From Aporhodopirellula rubra (GTDB taxonomy: Bacteria > Planctomycetota > Planctomycetia > Pirellulales > Pirellulaceae): 64,000 nt of DNA. Below the pieces are notes generated by a model. The model made no database searches. It saw only the letters and a list, made by a program, of their open reading frames with translations, and was not told the origin of the DNA. Positions 15,001-21,760 of the stretch are shown here, in pieces. How positions within the stretch are numbered: the first letter of the stretch is position 1; every line of letters begins with the position of its first letter. The DNA lies in NCBI RefSeq assembly GCF_014192335.1, contig NZ_JACHXU010000028.1:55444-119443 (forward strand). The letters run 5' to 3'. The position numbers and the translations under genes were made by a program.

Positions 15001-17973
15001 GACATTCTCTTTGGCGACGCTGGCGATGATACCGTTATCGGTGACCAAGGGATCAACCTATCACCGGCTTGGACCGATCTACCGCAAATGGTCGACGCGA
15101 TCCGATTGATCGGGGTCGACGCGATCGCCGACGACTGGACCGGGCTCGAATTGAGTCTGCACCCCGACGGACACGTGATCGTCCCTGAAATGGTCGCCCG
15201 AGTCGGTGACCTGATCGCCGAACGACCTCGTTGGGACCGCGTCTCGAACGTGAATCCCGTCCTCGCTCAAATCGCCGACGAAGACTCCATCACGACCACC
15301 AACGACCTGACGCTCTCGCCGTCACTTCTCGCCCTCCCGCACTTCTTCGGGCATGAAGGCGACCTCGACGGAAACGACACGCTCAACGGTGGCGATGACG
15401 ACGATCTGCTCTTCGGCGATTCCATGATCGTTAACAACGAACTGCAATCGGGCATCGAGCACATCGACTCGGCGTTGAACTCCGTCGAGACCGCGATGGC
15501 AGGAATCATGCAGGCCCTCGAAGGCCTTGCCCTCGATCACGAAATGGTTCGCAAGTCCATCAACAGCGAAGCGATCGGTGGCGACATCCGCGTGGGCAGT
15601 GACACGATCAGCGGCGATGCCGGGAACGACACCATCGTCGGCGATAACGCCATGTTTGAATTGCCCGCAACCCGCGGCATCGGAGGTTCCGGCACACCGT
15701 TGGAAAACGCCGTCAACCTGCAGCGATACCTGGCCGACCTCGAAACCCTCGCCGCCGACGCAATCGGACTTGTTGGCGTGGCCCACCTCGGCGTCATCGA
15801 CACGTTGCTCGACGATGCCGCGGCGACCCGGCCTAGCCTCCCCGCCCTTTCGGCAAACGAAGTCCAACACGTATTCTTGCACGACCTCATTATCGGTGAA
15901 GACGAGATTTACGGCGAAGCCAAAGACGACGTCACCTCATCCGGCAACGACACGATCATCGGCGGTGACGCTCTGTTCCTCATGCCGCTCATCACCGGCA
16001 CGGTCACGGACTTCCCTGAAACGCCAATCACGGTCGGCCTGACCGCGGATGAACTCGACACGTTGAACGACACGCTGCGTCTCGCCGCGGACGCCAACAC
16101 ACTCGATCTTCAATCCCGTCGCGACGCCCGCGTGATCAACGTCACCAACGAACTCCGCGACCGGACTCCACTCGACCGGATCGCACTCGTTCCACGAGTT
16201 GACCGCGAGATCGATCAAGACGAACTCAACGGTGGACTCGGTGACGACGTGATCTTCGGCGACGACGGATTCCTCGTCCGGCCCCTCGTTCTGAACACGC
16301 CGACCAACGTCACCGAACAGCGTGAACTCGATTACCGCGTCAGCAAAATGCTCACGCAGACCGTGACCGCGGCCCGCCAAGACGTCGCAAACGACTACCA
16401 AAACTACCTCGGCCGAACCCGACTCCGCAGCGAAGGCGCCGAAGTGTTGCTCCCCGAAGCACGTCACAACCAAATCGACGGCAACTGGGATTTGAAGAAC
16501 GATGGCCTTCGCGGTGACGACGGCAACGACGTGCTGCTCGGTGACGACGGAGCCCTCGTCAGCCCCGTGTATGTCAACGACACCGGCTACTATCACTCGC
16601 TTCGCGGATCCGAATATTCGGTCGAATACATCGACCACGCCGCCCAGACCTTCTTCGACGATCCGGCCCTTCAAAAGGTCGACATTGACCGCAACGAAGA
16701 TGACCTCGAAGGCGGCGCCGGCAACGACGAATTGCTCGGCCAAATCGGCGACGACGTTCTCTTTGGAGGAACCGGATCCGACGTGCTTCGAGGCGGCAAC
16801 GGCGACGACCATATCATCGTCATGTCCGGTGACCGACGGTACAACGATGGTGCCGACGTTCCACGACTCGATCTCGGCGAAACGATTGGCACGCACCGCA
16901 ATGCCAACACCACGTCGGTCGAACAACGCCTCCTGCTCGATGCCGCCGCATCGGCGGACAACGCGGCTGAATGGAACGTGACACCGGACCCCGACGCAGG
17001 AAACGAAACCGATCACGGCGACGTCGATCCGCCGACGCCCGTGGAACGGACACTCACGATCGTTCCGCCGACTGCGTCGACCGTCATCGGACAGGCGACC
17101 ACAATCGCAGTCACCATCGCGGATCTGCCGGTCACTGCCGTCGCGAACCTCGTTTGGCAAATCACTGATTTCGAAGGTGCCACGATCGCCCAGGGTTCAG
17201 GCGAAACGTTTGATTTCACACCGCCGAGCGGCGGCACTTACACCGCAACCGTCACCCTGTCGGACACCGAAGCCGGATTCGGCTCCGCGACGCTTGATCT
17301 GACGTTCGCCGCCACGGACACCACCGACGATTTGGCAACGCCGGGCATGAAGATACTGGTTATCGGCGGCACGGACCTCGATGACGACATTATGTTGCTC
17401 TCCGTTCGCAACGAACCGAACTCGGTCGAAGTCCGAACGCGAAACGGCAAAGGCCCGTGGACCCGAGTGACGCATCAAAACATCAGCCGTGTCGAAGTTT
17501 ACGGTGGTGCCGGCGACGATGACATCTCGACCGATCGCCGACTCATCATCCCCGTCGCCCTGTTCGGAGGCGTCGGCGACGACAAACTGCGTGGCGGTGG
17601 AGCCGGCGATTATCTTTCCGGAGGTGCGGGCGAAGACCGCCTTCTCGGCAGCAACGGGGACGACATCTTGGTCGGCGGTTGGGGAATCGATCGCCTCGAT
17701 GGCGGACGCGACGACGACTTGCTGATCGGTGACGAACTCGCAATCGTTGACGGAAAGACCGACCACGAAACGCTGTTCACGCGTTGGTCCGAATCCGCCG
17801 ACGATCCGGCCGACCGCCTCGCCGCTTTGATCGACGATCTCTCCGCAGCCTCCGAAAACGACGGTGCCGTGGACCTGATCGATGGTGACCGAGGAGTCGA
17901 CGCGTTCTTCGCAACACTCACCGACCGAGTCCAATTCCGAAGCCGCGACAACGACGTGAAGCATCTGTTTTAG
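1..17973 (+). CDS. Giant extracellular RTX/adhesin-like repeat protein, 5'-truncated by window edge
   Basis: The frame is open from the first base to TAG at 17971, giving at least 5990 residues; the true start and signal region lie upstream of the window. Residues up to about 650 are Ala/Val/Ser/Thr/Asp-rich beta-type repeats. Further on is a recurring module of aromatic Y-x-Y/F-x-G followed by a D-F/Y-x-D-x-x-x-W ending (for example around bases 2320-2470, 4690-4790, 7680-7800 and 7900-8030). Residues about 3800-3935 resemble Calx-beta-type repeats. RTX-like nonapeptides (GGxGNDxI, GDDxLxG) run from about residue 4240 to 5610 and again at 5835-5912; in this family such repeats bind calcium after export. 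The protein is probably surface-bound or secreted and may act in adhesion or matrix formation, but no specific ligand can be named. No enzymatic domain or C-terminal sorting signal was recognised. Confidence 0.85.
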   Translation, partial: TVKATADSRVLRATGVGASLAVSLGAVSVAVTLIENTIDADVRAWIDDNDSDANDEALRVIAVGDIMVIADAEAMRVDKVTGVVASVSGGLVSASGGGMDITNTIANDVKASIADGVIVQSNETVTVRANEDAYVDADATAVTVAISLGAAIGVATVTNNLASTVEATVESARVEGVDILIRADSDAHIDRTTTAGVSASLVGVAANSANANLSTTVNAVVDDSTVIASEELSILADGESYARADALGGAFGAIAVGVMLSEINRGTDAAADVTSMIDNGSAISAGSLIMSATSYDDLLATTVAAGGGVVSASASDSSITSNQSTLAKVGTDVVVIAGPVSITSGNTQHADSTADAYSVGLATGAGAGTHNTLTGDADIEINGGAEIYADHFSIGATNRVHKDGIDNGFNLQSGSVGLGSLTILESQTDIGTTSDNVEALITISDGALIEVDGGTADNPGRLDIESIVVAEAFDRTKIEAVSGFGATHANSDISSNTNSNVIVTGASLINKRGDVNIATVHDVGLFPSSNLFSAGVSVVAGADANANANVDNTITVDDSLIRGAQVQIMSGRSNFQIPNLVSLSSNVDVLTASLGPSVAVGTPDANATYINRVELENGASVEGFKDVVFVAEQNIDIPVRVDTDGLVLSLSLVPYGYDVGGNTSRNGTSEVTVSTGAGASHVTAGIYNKSVMVVRSVAFDQQKITEAAGGSEPAPAGYVFDPNGGNFVEADGDYEFAEFLGLDLDSQIPYEFATLTVDQIAVDVAIGNIVTVESGYNDGGVAGHSYRYRPVDAQGNIRAELDDQQLVLQNIDYSDTSMWEHLGALTPSEAETASNESVVYTSGQTAVFEASLNNKFYVIKNPDIDMPTLSYRNVGNLLLEQREQVIEWMNAHSNNPEAIARYEVQLAQIDATLSDLGLTEQRTIEEAGSNGTVTKTITVVREELDAMFIELPNIYAAPGSVYVDATASFDYNPNVMARDESSITIENNTPFIPIVSETIVRDNRRVVVIDDELVQFEPGFVYHNYRKVLPVADPNAPAGHAGATTGDNSSSFGTSTITITNNTMTPTDAGIATPNTELDGGGLADGVPTFTAPNDLYINGDVVNENGSVHIVNAFGSITVSGEVRGASVNIEAGKDFNLNSEDWLHTNRDPRQYINYQYYRSAVFNKDGTPRYQTFDDADEVGVPQFKVYRIRLFGSHYFTFYVPIAGGGGNNLEESINEDESAITAQGAITITARQLNVNGLIQSGVDTITVNVPSTFHQNSSTTSLTDSNGNGIGGITFTSDAEPVSVPVSGYFDAAKQAIVFNPITPTGGRITLAGRLMSTGNGRIVAAHGHANVKIDNQSGYDVILNEIDTTTDRVGQIILLDTESLTKTVYTMSDSGMEARNYVGEFIEGESDAASGVDALSRIEYSLHPTDPTSTDASPNPVMQYRPGIVNQFGSSDPAPELLYVWVEGQDKTKVVVQKYEKRSFNLFGDNAFGDFLVKDGSFKWETVNFRDAFPILESEVLVGVGEAGYPVNELGQQYANGKAYTIKYHQAPDATVEVDHQTHVYIVGDNHDGLNGSNQYYKYVGTVPAEYELSKQDYGNTDNWEVVASGDFPKPSGGIFPGNVVGSDFKNESQNARRWTTGGGWLRKKTIHTEITTATGVTDYYTHTLKADYPIDISFIGGDATSTIDIHSGGNIILKGDIDAPEGSSILFSAGKDVIGAGTVGFYGVTPEIHTGGSIDVNVETDNGPLIISAGGTVRVDGITNQLIRQQQEEQSYNDLAPAAEPAPAAFASFGAGEPEPTPGTITIDRIDATGDVFITAAEGIVVLADYQRDTTTTTEPATNWHIRGNHIELKTRSGTIGANNSPVRIDSNIYGDGGLSAFAELDIHVEEETGNLVLLSPKSYSSQVTADLSDPDATKEGKPASEYRKDISVRSLHGSIYLTTLHGDIRDGIEEVLQGPTIDELNALNAELAITDKEAREAVEYGMINLESGLTERYHRYWTETRGASRTESIASAVDAANDELVFGSDQGLTTGDAVIFNLTEDTFVDIGLTDGRLYYVVVDPANPERVAFAASHADAVAVTPTLVPLSHGGPVEASDYSIRRDVATEISITSMNHETDVITTSAAHGLSDGDEITFDIGLVPARDALSGANWTAKTINHTQDENDTQVVNLATGDIILLLSGDLIHYTGTGETGFDLQSGNFSTSDFNSSTIRLDARTLNFTDRVEFLPGDYALDLSGNLVQYSGTKTKAVELAATSLSDTGSFDPTRQGLRAGVTYYVAESTATTFKLGITRADAAIIGGHLDPETPFDGSTDYLTGKTLDLPEISGGFGDLSQLNFLRYHYTTNAAEITDETLGLNSTIRNGGYNEDYFFVLDETNPVPSPTSESEMLDDRQTRRTDRALSAAQLASPLAGPLRRFLFPHTEQIGSGASADTSETLNILGVNIELFVNGSGDADAPPSGRIGQLSAVNTFDMSQGLGIPVQDVGESEGDFQNRLDEWSERKSFLARTAVDDVIGRHYTTYRYTGTDVGTFAFEGVDFATHPDFEAITVDFNTTDDAIAQTVTHGNVVLVEYDTVSYGLYEFVAGSTGHSETFTFATEDFTDTNRWTPMTITHESHVDVPRQLGPDFDASAFLTATSVAHGQTVVVTADAALKIYRFVGVDAGNSEDVTFADEDFTETDRWEFVVDGATIPLSLENGQLVSDTADLQRVTIQIVDDVNIETLDSDSHNGENDGTLLVTADGDVALNGASDLFVKQIVSAGNVRVRSIGDLVDLETADGAAVIAAGDVNLNGKIIRGVNLVDGVNSPLRVLVPRTAELSGSSDADFRVIQGNGTYDANGTNITYDDLIVSRAYARGNMDITVTDGDLTIGKLEALGIVTLTTNQNLVDGSPSATPTDWNVYAPQLVLNVDGNVGSLTNPIDLRISHAFADALTGVITGGISGNVQGDAYLRSDVSTTIGSYEKDDEDNDVKLALTVEGTVFQISVTGELKFIQLDAESATTTINSTGSVLDGRIVTPDTDAHIVTHTLSINATSVPTQDATIGSIADHLLIDTTDDGSGWLNATADKSIWIDEVAGPLMVKQVLSNSGNVTLSSAGNLLDADNTSADDVIGTSVELFAGLADAIDAVTHSSIGLLAHPIQVDTRSTYTVEADDDSQPTERLGATTTGSIYLTETAGSAVIGDIISTVAGDIVVTLPDTAATGEDMLLDVASLVIATDGNVTFDVGDSFRMSRNISVDGEGDPDSTITASGEFILNVDIGDIDDIGTVIDIFENIAAPISRITSGNDEDTVNIEYLDENRYYVDGTGGTDVYNITLSGTGSERISIDDTGAPDDGVDSILILGTANNDLFLLREKFVALLQTTDEVGDEDGLEDTYERVDYTDAINARLRVNSLAGDDTFVTDDNSVITTLDGGVGKDTFQIGQVFSGNPNETGGVAVEDQIALLDLKGDNFLSHGISMPMVIYGGDGGDKFTVFSNKAAIRLEGEGGNDEFIIRAFIIDGETVIEGGDGEDTIRYNINAPVSINGGDGTDTVTAVGTEADDSFVLTEDGVFGAGLNVTIDGVEEAVKVDGLEGDDTFYVLGTRNGVAYTIIGGLGSDTVVVGGDVTQTIVSTDNRGSSAVVNHGTESLTNSDYDLAVFGGIPVTVAGSGSGSVETKVAGAILISESGGATSVVEVNSQKPDVTDTYTIAMVIPRTKSDGTEEENYDYTDAFVYVTISAAGASTTDIDDNGNQGAMLEISIDGGTTWVRSAVVVFDGSDVAEWNKTYTVQVRGIADDAEEGQRLAQINHSVLSNKADFYRFPLADVQATIFDDDQGGLIINETENNTLVLEGDTVSERVDDSYTVQLTSQPTADVTVTLGQSIPDDDVAQVQFFDQFGTEISTLTFTPANWNTPQSVTVRAINDTDVENIKPRTLTHTITAGPSEFTSHPDGPTVSIDVLDNDSAGALIVQSDGNTLVSKDGTLTDSYTIRLTKPLTGTDIVDVPLMDDGQVILSAPGMFPAVGDTPGYLRFDATNWSTPITVTVTGNAAFSSSGQPELSFAYSAHLAASIQGPIDFIGGIGAESNEAIARAVMLPHETAFDVDRGVDPTDETTQTDRLEVYNDASRTDDNLTVTATNISGIGMGTTPVIIEGEDGEPDTTLPAGINYSDLEVVEIMLGSGNDNIVVNSTAAGTITVIHGGGNTMLESAVMGGDTFTVTGGGVDGDINLENDTDAPLILLGDTFQDGTRYAAPGDVGTGAAIRYENAGNDVFNITSSNGVTVYGGLGNDTINGGSGDDLLLGGGGNDTIFGNDGHDSILGDSGLNADLSMRMDLATSILSIVHNNTALTAEQKTLYRTTADYAFNYDDMTGGDADNRNDNLFGGNGNDLIFGDHGSITLDVIRPFDDNGTPEILTDDTAASTALLLLTSRAVVNARSESTDIGGSDQITGDADNDRIFGGFGSDYVNYSRDGEVLNPVGETGLDIIVGDSGSLTFSHVDNVVETDGFGILITAETIAWEDGASDWITAGAGRKIILGGAGDDRLLAGSDTVADLILGDEGVANFDATTGIITTVQTTTPGEGGNDIITAGNSTNILIGGFGGDIITGGDARDVILGDNGRATFNETGDLVFIETTDTAIGGNDIITAGGGDDVALGGAADDTIDGDAGLDVLMGDNGRIDYTLDGDFSTLDQIITIDPTIGGIDTINGGDDNDTIIGGTAGDILHGNAGHDILLGDHGEVDFRRPVDRRVISRFIAALDSGGDDTIDGDDGDDFVFGGQGGDTIRGGAGQDDLVGGHNVPFGADGDDIIHGGDNEDVILGDNGLISRTLLSTQLGTWENYLAPMDAIAIREINAFDDRDLIGGNDEIYGDDAQDILIGQRGDDTIHGGNESDEIVGGLGSDTIHGDAGADFILGDAGQILRAFNEDGTPRLNQDGVWHRDLITEQIGTVSDIVPIDPIQLQNPPADLAAKLLAADRVVFSGVHLPGGAKLSDSETGLWQTVAILIDLVDADDDTVNGGDGNDVMLGDRGNDILFGDAGDDTVIGDQGINLSPAWTDLPQMVDAIRLIGVDAIADDWTGLELSLHPDGHVIVPEMVARVGDLIAERPRWDRVSNVNPVLAQIADEDSITTTNDLTLSPSLLALPHFFGHEGDLDGNDTLNGGDDDDLLFGDSMIVNNELQSGIEHIDSALNSVETAMAGIMQALEGLALDHEMVRKSINSEAIGGDIRVGSDTISGDAGNDTIVGDNAMFELPATRGIGGSGTPLENAVNLQRYLADLETLAADAIGLVGVAHLGVIDTLLDDAAATRPSLPALSANEVQHVFLHDLIIGEDEIYGEAKDDVTSSGNDTIIGGDALFLMPLITGTVTDFPETPITVGLTADELDTLNDTLRLAADANTLDLQSRRDARVINVTNELRDRTPLDRIALVPRVDREIDQDELNGGLGDDVIFGDDGFLVRPLVLNTPTNVTEQRELDYRVSKMLTQTVTAARQDVANDYQNYLGRTRLRSEGAEVLLPEARHNQIDGNWDLKNDGLRGDDGNDVLLGDDGALVSPVYVNDTGYYHSLRGSEYSVEYIDHAAQTFFDDPALQKVDIDRNEDDLEGGAGNDELLGQIGDDVLFGGTGSDVLRGGNGDDHIIVMSGDRRYNDGADVPRLDLGETIGTHRNANTTSVEQRLLLDAAASADNAAEWNVTPDPDAGNETDHGDVDPPTPVERTLTIVPPTASTVIGQATTIAVTIADLPVTAVANLVWQITDFEGATIAQGSGETFDFTPPSGGTYTATVTLSDTEAGFGSATLDLTFAATDTTDDLATPGMKILVIGGTDLDDDIMLLSVRNEPNSVEVRTRNGKGPWTRVTHQNISRVEVYGGAGDDDISTDRRLIIPVALFGGVGDDKLRGGGAGDYLSGGAGEDRLLGSNGDDILVGGWGIDRLDGGRDDDLLIGDELAIVDGKTDHETLFTRWSESADDPADRLAALIDDLSAASENDGAVDLIDGDRGVDAFFATLTDRVQFRSRDNDVKHLF

Positions 17974-18162
17974 TCGTGGGGGGATTGAGTGACAGCAAGA
18001 CAGGCGACTGGTTGCAACCTGCCAACCTCTCCACCCCCTTATCTCGCTACTAGGTTCCCCGATATCCCCTCAGCCATTGCCCCGGTGAAAAAACGTTGCT
18101 GAGCCAATAGGATGTGAGCGGCTCTTTTCCACCCTTTCTTTCACTTTTCAAAAGTCTCGGCC

Positions 18163-20994
18163 ATGGTTTCTTCCAGTGTTCTTGCACTCGACGTTGGGCA
18201 ACTCGATCGCGATTGGCAGTGGCTACTGGAGTCACTCGCGACCGTACTCAAACGCGGCGGGGACGGAGAACTCGCGGACCTGCTGCCGATTCCCGGAAAA
18301 ACGTTCTCCGACAGTGCCGCGCCGTCGGACAGCGTTCAGTTGACTCAGGCGTATTCGATCGCGTTTCAACTGCTCAGCATGGCCGAGCAAAGCTCCGCGG
18401 CCCGGTTCCGCGACCGGATCGAGAGCGAAGAGCCCGCCGATCCGTTACCCGCGTTGTGGGGAGACAGTCTTCGGCAACTCATCGACGCCGGTTGGACCTC
18501 GACTCAGATCGCTCAACATCTCCCATCGATCCGCGTTGAATTGGTTTTGACGGCCCACCCGACGGAAGCCAAGCGGGCCACCGTGCTGGCCCATCACCGT
18601 CGCCTCTTCGACCGCTTTCAACTTCGCCACGACAGCGATCTGCCGCCGTGGAAGCGTGACGAGAACGACGCCGCGATCGAAGCCGTACTGAATATCCTGT
18701 GGCGAACCGGCGAAATCTACCTAGACAAACCCGACTTACAATCGGAACGACGCAACCTGATGGACTACCTCAAGCACGTCTTCCCGCGTGCGCTGCGTCC
18801 ATTGGACTTGCGACTCCGACAAGCTTGGAAGGACGTCGGATTGGATCCCGCCGCCATCGCCGACCCGCTCGCGCTACCGCGAATGACGTTCGGAACCTGG
18901 GTCGGTGGCGACCGTGACGGACACCCGCTGGTCACGCCGCAAGTCACCGCCGAAACGCTCTACCAACTTCGCAGCGAAGCGATCGGACTGCTCCGCGCCC
19001 AACTCGTCGAGTTGGCACGCCTGGTCAGCCTGTCCGCCTATTGGCTGCCCCCGTCGAACTTGTTCCTTTCGCAGGTCGCCGCCCAAGCCGAAACGATGGG
19101 CCAAGTCGGACGCCGCGCGCTCTCACGCAACCCGAACGAACCGTGGCGTCAATTCATCAACCTGATGATTTCAAAACTGCCATCGGACGGACCACCCGCA
19201 AATCCAAACGACGCGCCACCGTCTTGGGTTTACCAACACGCCGACGAATTGCTGGCCGACCTGCGGGTACTGCATCGCAGTCTCGTGGCCGTCGACATGT
19301 CTGACACCGCCGTCCATGCGGTCGCGCCCCTGATGCGGATCACGCAAACGTTTGGCTTCCATCTCGCCGTTCTCGACATTCGTCAAAACAGCAGCAAGCA
19401 CGACATCGCGATCGAACAACTGTTACACGCCGCCGGTTTCCAAGACACCAACTTCTCGCGTTGGGACGAAGCCAAACGGATCGAGTTTCTCGACCAAGAA
19501 CTCCGTTCGTCGCGGCCGATGGTTCACCCGGACTTCTCCGCCGGTGCCGAAGCCGAAGCAGTTCTCGGTGCACTGCGTGTCGTCAAAGAACACTCGCAGG
19601 CCTACGGCATCGACGGGTTGGGCGCGCTCATTGTCAGCATGACTCGCAACGCATCGGACTTGTTGGCGGTCTATCTCCTCGCCCGCGAAGTCGGCCTGCT
19701 CCAACCAACCGACGAAGGCCCTGTCTGCCCATTGCCTGTCGTGCCTTTGTTCGAAACGATCGACGACCTCGACCGTTCCCCCGGCATCTACGAAACCTTC
19801 CTGAGCCATCCGATCACGCAACGCAGCATGGCCGCGATCGCTCGCCGTCGCATTGCCTCGATCGACCTGACGTCCGCTGCCAAGGAATCGAAAACCGCAG
19901 CAGACCTGTCATCGCTGGAAGACCAAAAAGTAGGCCAGGTCATGATCGGGTACAGCGACAGCAACAAAGACGGCGGCATCCTCGCCAGCCTCGTGGGGCT
20001 TCGGCAAGCCCAGCGACGACTCACCCAAACCGGACTCCGTCACGGCGTTCGCGTACGTTTCTTCCACGGACGTGGGGGCACGATCAGTCGCGGTGCCGGC
20101 CCAACGCATCGCTTCATCAAGAGCCTCCCCGACGGCACGCTCGCGGGTGATATTCGGCTAACCGAACAAGGCGAAACGATCGCCCAAAAATACGCTCACG
20201 AACCGACCGCCATTTACAACCTCGAGCTATTCCTCGCGGGAGCGACGCGGAAAACGTTGATGGACTCGCGTGAAAATGACGGGCCACACCCGCTCGAACC
20301 GACGCTAATGGAACTCGCCTCGTGGGCGCGCGGCGCCTACACGGACCTGCTCCATACCGACGGGTTCGTTGAGTTCTTCCGTTCCGCGACGCCGATCGAC
20401 GCGATCGAACAAAGCCGTATCGGATCGCGCCCATCCCGACGGACCGGCCAACAAACCCTCGATGACTTACGTGCGATCCCGTGGGTCTTCAGTTGGGGAC
20501 AGGCACGTTGTTATCTGTCCGGATGGTACGGGGTCGGCACCGCACTCTCGCGGCTCAAAACCGAACAACCCGATGCGTTTGCAAAGATCATCGAGTGCCT
20601 TCGCGATTGGGCGCCGCTGCACTACCTGATCAGCAACGTCGCCACCAGCGTCTCGGCGGTCGACATGGTCGTGATGAAGGAATACAGCACCCTCGTCGAG
20701 GATGACAAGCTTCGCAAACGATTCGTCGAACGAATCGAATCCGAATGGGGACTTGCCACCGCGATGGTCGAAGAGGTCTACGGCGGCCCCATGGCCAGCC
20801 AACGCCCCAACGTTGAACGAATGATCCAACTCCGCGGTGAAGGTCTGCGTCTGCTCCACCGCCAACAGATTTCGTTACTGCGGCGATGGAGAAGCTATCG
20901 CAGAATGGGCGAACAGCAGCAAGCCGATCAACTCCTGCCCAGCCTTCTGCTCAGCGTCAACGCGGTCGCATCAGGACTCGGAACGACCGGCTAA
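18163..20994 (+). CDS. ppc: Phosphoenolpyruvate carboxylase
   Basis: A 943-residue cytoplasmic enzyme that carboxylates PEP with bicarbonate to oxaloacetate, refilling the TCA cycle. Length fits bacterial PEPC (about 880-950). Both catalytic histidine motifs are present: TAHPTE with His132 and FHGRGG with His635; the GYSDSNKDGG motif carries Lys602. Arg equivalents of the aspartate-binding site are kept in the FHGRGGTISRG loop and in the QLR segment near the C-terminus, and Lys is kept in the VMK segment. The C-terminus reads GLGTTG where E. coli has GMRNTG, so the residue matching the aspartate-contacting Asn881 is Thr. The gene starts 189 bp after the giant gene; no clear Shine-Dalgarno precedes the ATG. 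Its product is not obviously linked to its neighbours. Confidence 0.96.
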   Translation: MVSSSVLALDVGQLDRDWQWLLESLATVLKRGGDGELADLLPIPGKTFSDSAAPSDSVQLTQAYSIAFQLLSMAEQSSAARFRDRIESEEPADPLPALWGDSLRQLIDAGWTSTQIAQHLPSIRVELVLTAHPTEAKRATVLAHHRRLFDRFQLRHDSDLPPWKRDENDAAIEAVLNILWRTGEIYLDKPDLQSERRNLMDYLKHVFPRALRPLDLRLRQAWKDVGLDPAAIADPLALPRMTFGTWVGGDRDGHPLVTPQVTAETLYQLRSEAIGLLRAQLVELARLVSLSAYWLPPSNLFLSQVAAQAETMGQVGRRALSRNPNEPWRQFINLMISKLPSDGPPANPNDAPPSWVYQHADELLADLRVLHRSLVAVDMSDTAVHAVAPLMRITQTFGFHLAVLDIRQNSSKHDIAIEQLLHAAGFQDTNFSRWDEAKRIEFLDQELRSSRPMVHPDFSAGAEAEAVLGALRVVKEHSQAYGIDGLGALIVSMTRNASDLLAVYLLAREVGLLQPTDEGPVCPLPVVPLFETIDDLDRSPGIYETFLSHPITQRSMAAIARRRIASIDLTSAAKESKTAADLSSLEDQKVGQVMIGYSDSNKDGGILASLVGLRQAQRRLTQTGLRHGVRVRFFHGRGGTISRGAGPTHRFIKSLPDGTLAGDIRLTEQGETIAQKYAHEPTAIYNLELFLAGATRKTLMDSRENDGPHPLEPTLMELASWARGAYTDLLHTDGFVEFFRSATPIDAIEQSRIGSRPSRRTGQQTLDDLRAIPWVFSWGQARCYLSGWYGVGTALSRLKTEQPDAFAKIIECLRDWAPLHYLISNVATSVSAVDMVVMKEYSTLVEDDKLRKRFVERIESEWGLATAMVEEVYGGPMASQRPNVERMIQLRGEGLRLLHRQQISLLRRWRSYRRMGEQQQADQLLPSLLLSVNAVASGLGTTG

Positions 20995-21089
20995 TCGTTC
21001 CCCGAAAATGCCACAGGCCAACAGCAGGTTGTGATGTTCACCCAAACCTGTCCCACCGTCTGACGACGGCGGCGACAGGCGAATGATCG

Positions 21090-21554
21090 TCACGACGATG
21101 CCTTCGCACCCTGACGACCATCGACGTAGTCCTTGACGAACTTCTCCAGTTCCGGTTGATCGCATTCAAAGCCCATTTCCTTCGCTTTCTTAAGTGCCTG
21201 ATCGCCGGACATGTCGTTCTCGACCGCCGTGTGCATCATCATCATCGCCCCGGCCCGTTTGCCTGACTTGCAATGGGCGAAAACGGGCTTCGGTAGAGCC
21301 TCGTATTGCCGGCGCACCGCGTCGACTTTGGTTTCGTCGATCTCGTCGATGGATACCGGGACGTGCAAGTATTCCATCCCATGGGATCGAACGAGGTCAC
21401 CCTCATCGTCCGGCGAGAGCGGTTGATCCTCTTCGCCCTCGGTCCGAAAATTGATAACCGCCTTGAATCCATCCGCAGCCATCGATTTGATTTCCGCCTC
21501 GGTAGGCTGCGCCCCGACGGTAAGCTCGTCATTGAACTTCATTTGATTCGACAT
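21090..21554 (-). CDS. DUF442/beta-lactamase-hydrolase-like phosphatase or sulfurtransferase-like protein
   Basis: A 154-residue cytoplasmic protein with the fold pattern of the DUF442 group: N-terminal GAQPTEAEI, a central INFRTEGE segment, and an active-site loop HCKSGKR (Cys95 to Arg100). The loop has four residues between Cys and Arg, as in DUF442 and rhodanese-type loops (CRSGxRS), not five as in classical protein tyrosine phosphatases. The substrate is unknown; members of the group sit near sulfide oxidation genes in some bacteria, but nothing here supports that role. A good Shine-Dalgarno (GGAG about 7 bases before ATG) supports the start. It converges with ppc across a 95 bp gap. Confidence 0.8.
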   Translation of the reverse strand: MSNQMKFNDELTVGAQPTEAEIKSMAADGFKAVINFRTEGEEDQPLSPDDEGDLVRSHGMEYLHVPVSIDEIDETKVDAVRRQYEALPKPVFAHCKSGKRAGAMMMMHTAVENDMSGDQALKKAKEMGFECDQPELEKFVKDYVDGRQGAKASS

Positions 21555-21760
21555 ATTGTTCTCCTATCAGAAGGTTAGTGATCTCATCTGGTGAGGTTGC
21601 AATTGATGTTCCATCCTTGAGGAGTTTCACCATTTTCAATCACCGGAGAAACATCTCGCGAACATTCACGCTCTTTTCGGCAGTCCCAGTGACCGCCAAT
21701 CCGGCATGATGGTCGCGAATCAAACAGCCCGCCGTCTGCCCGCTCGATGCGTGTTGCGTT

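Noticed and set aside
1..17973. Type V autotransporter or haemagglutinin two-partner secretion protein
   Set aside because: No C-terminal beta-barrel and no TPS domain can be seen; the C-terminus is RTX-like.
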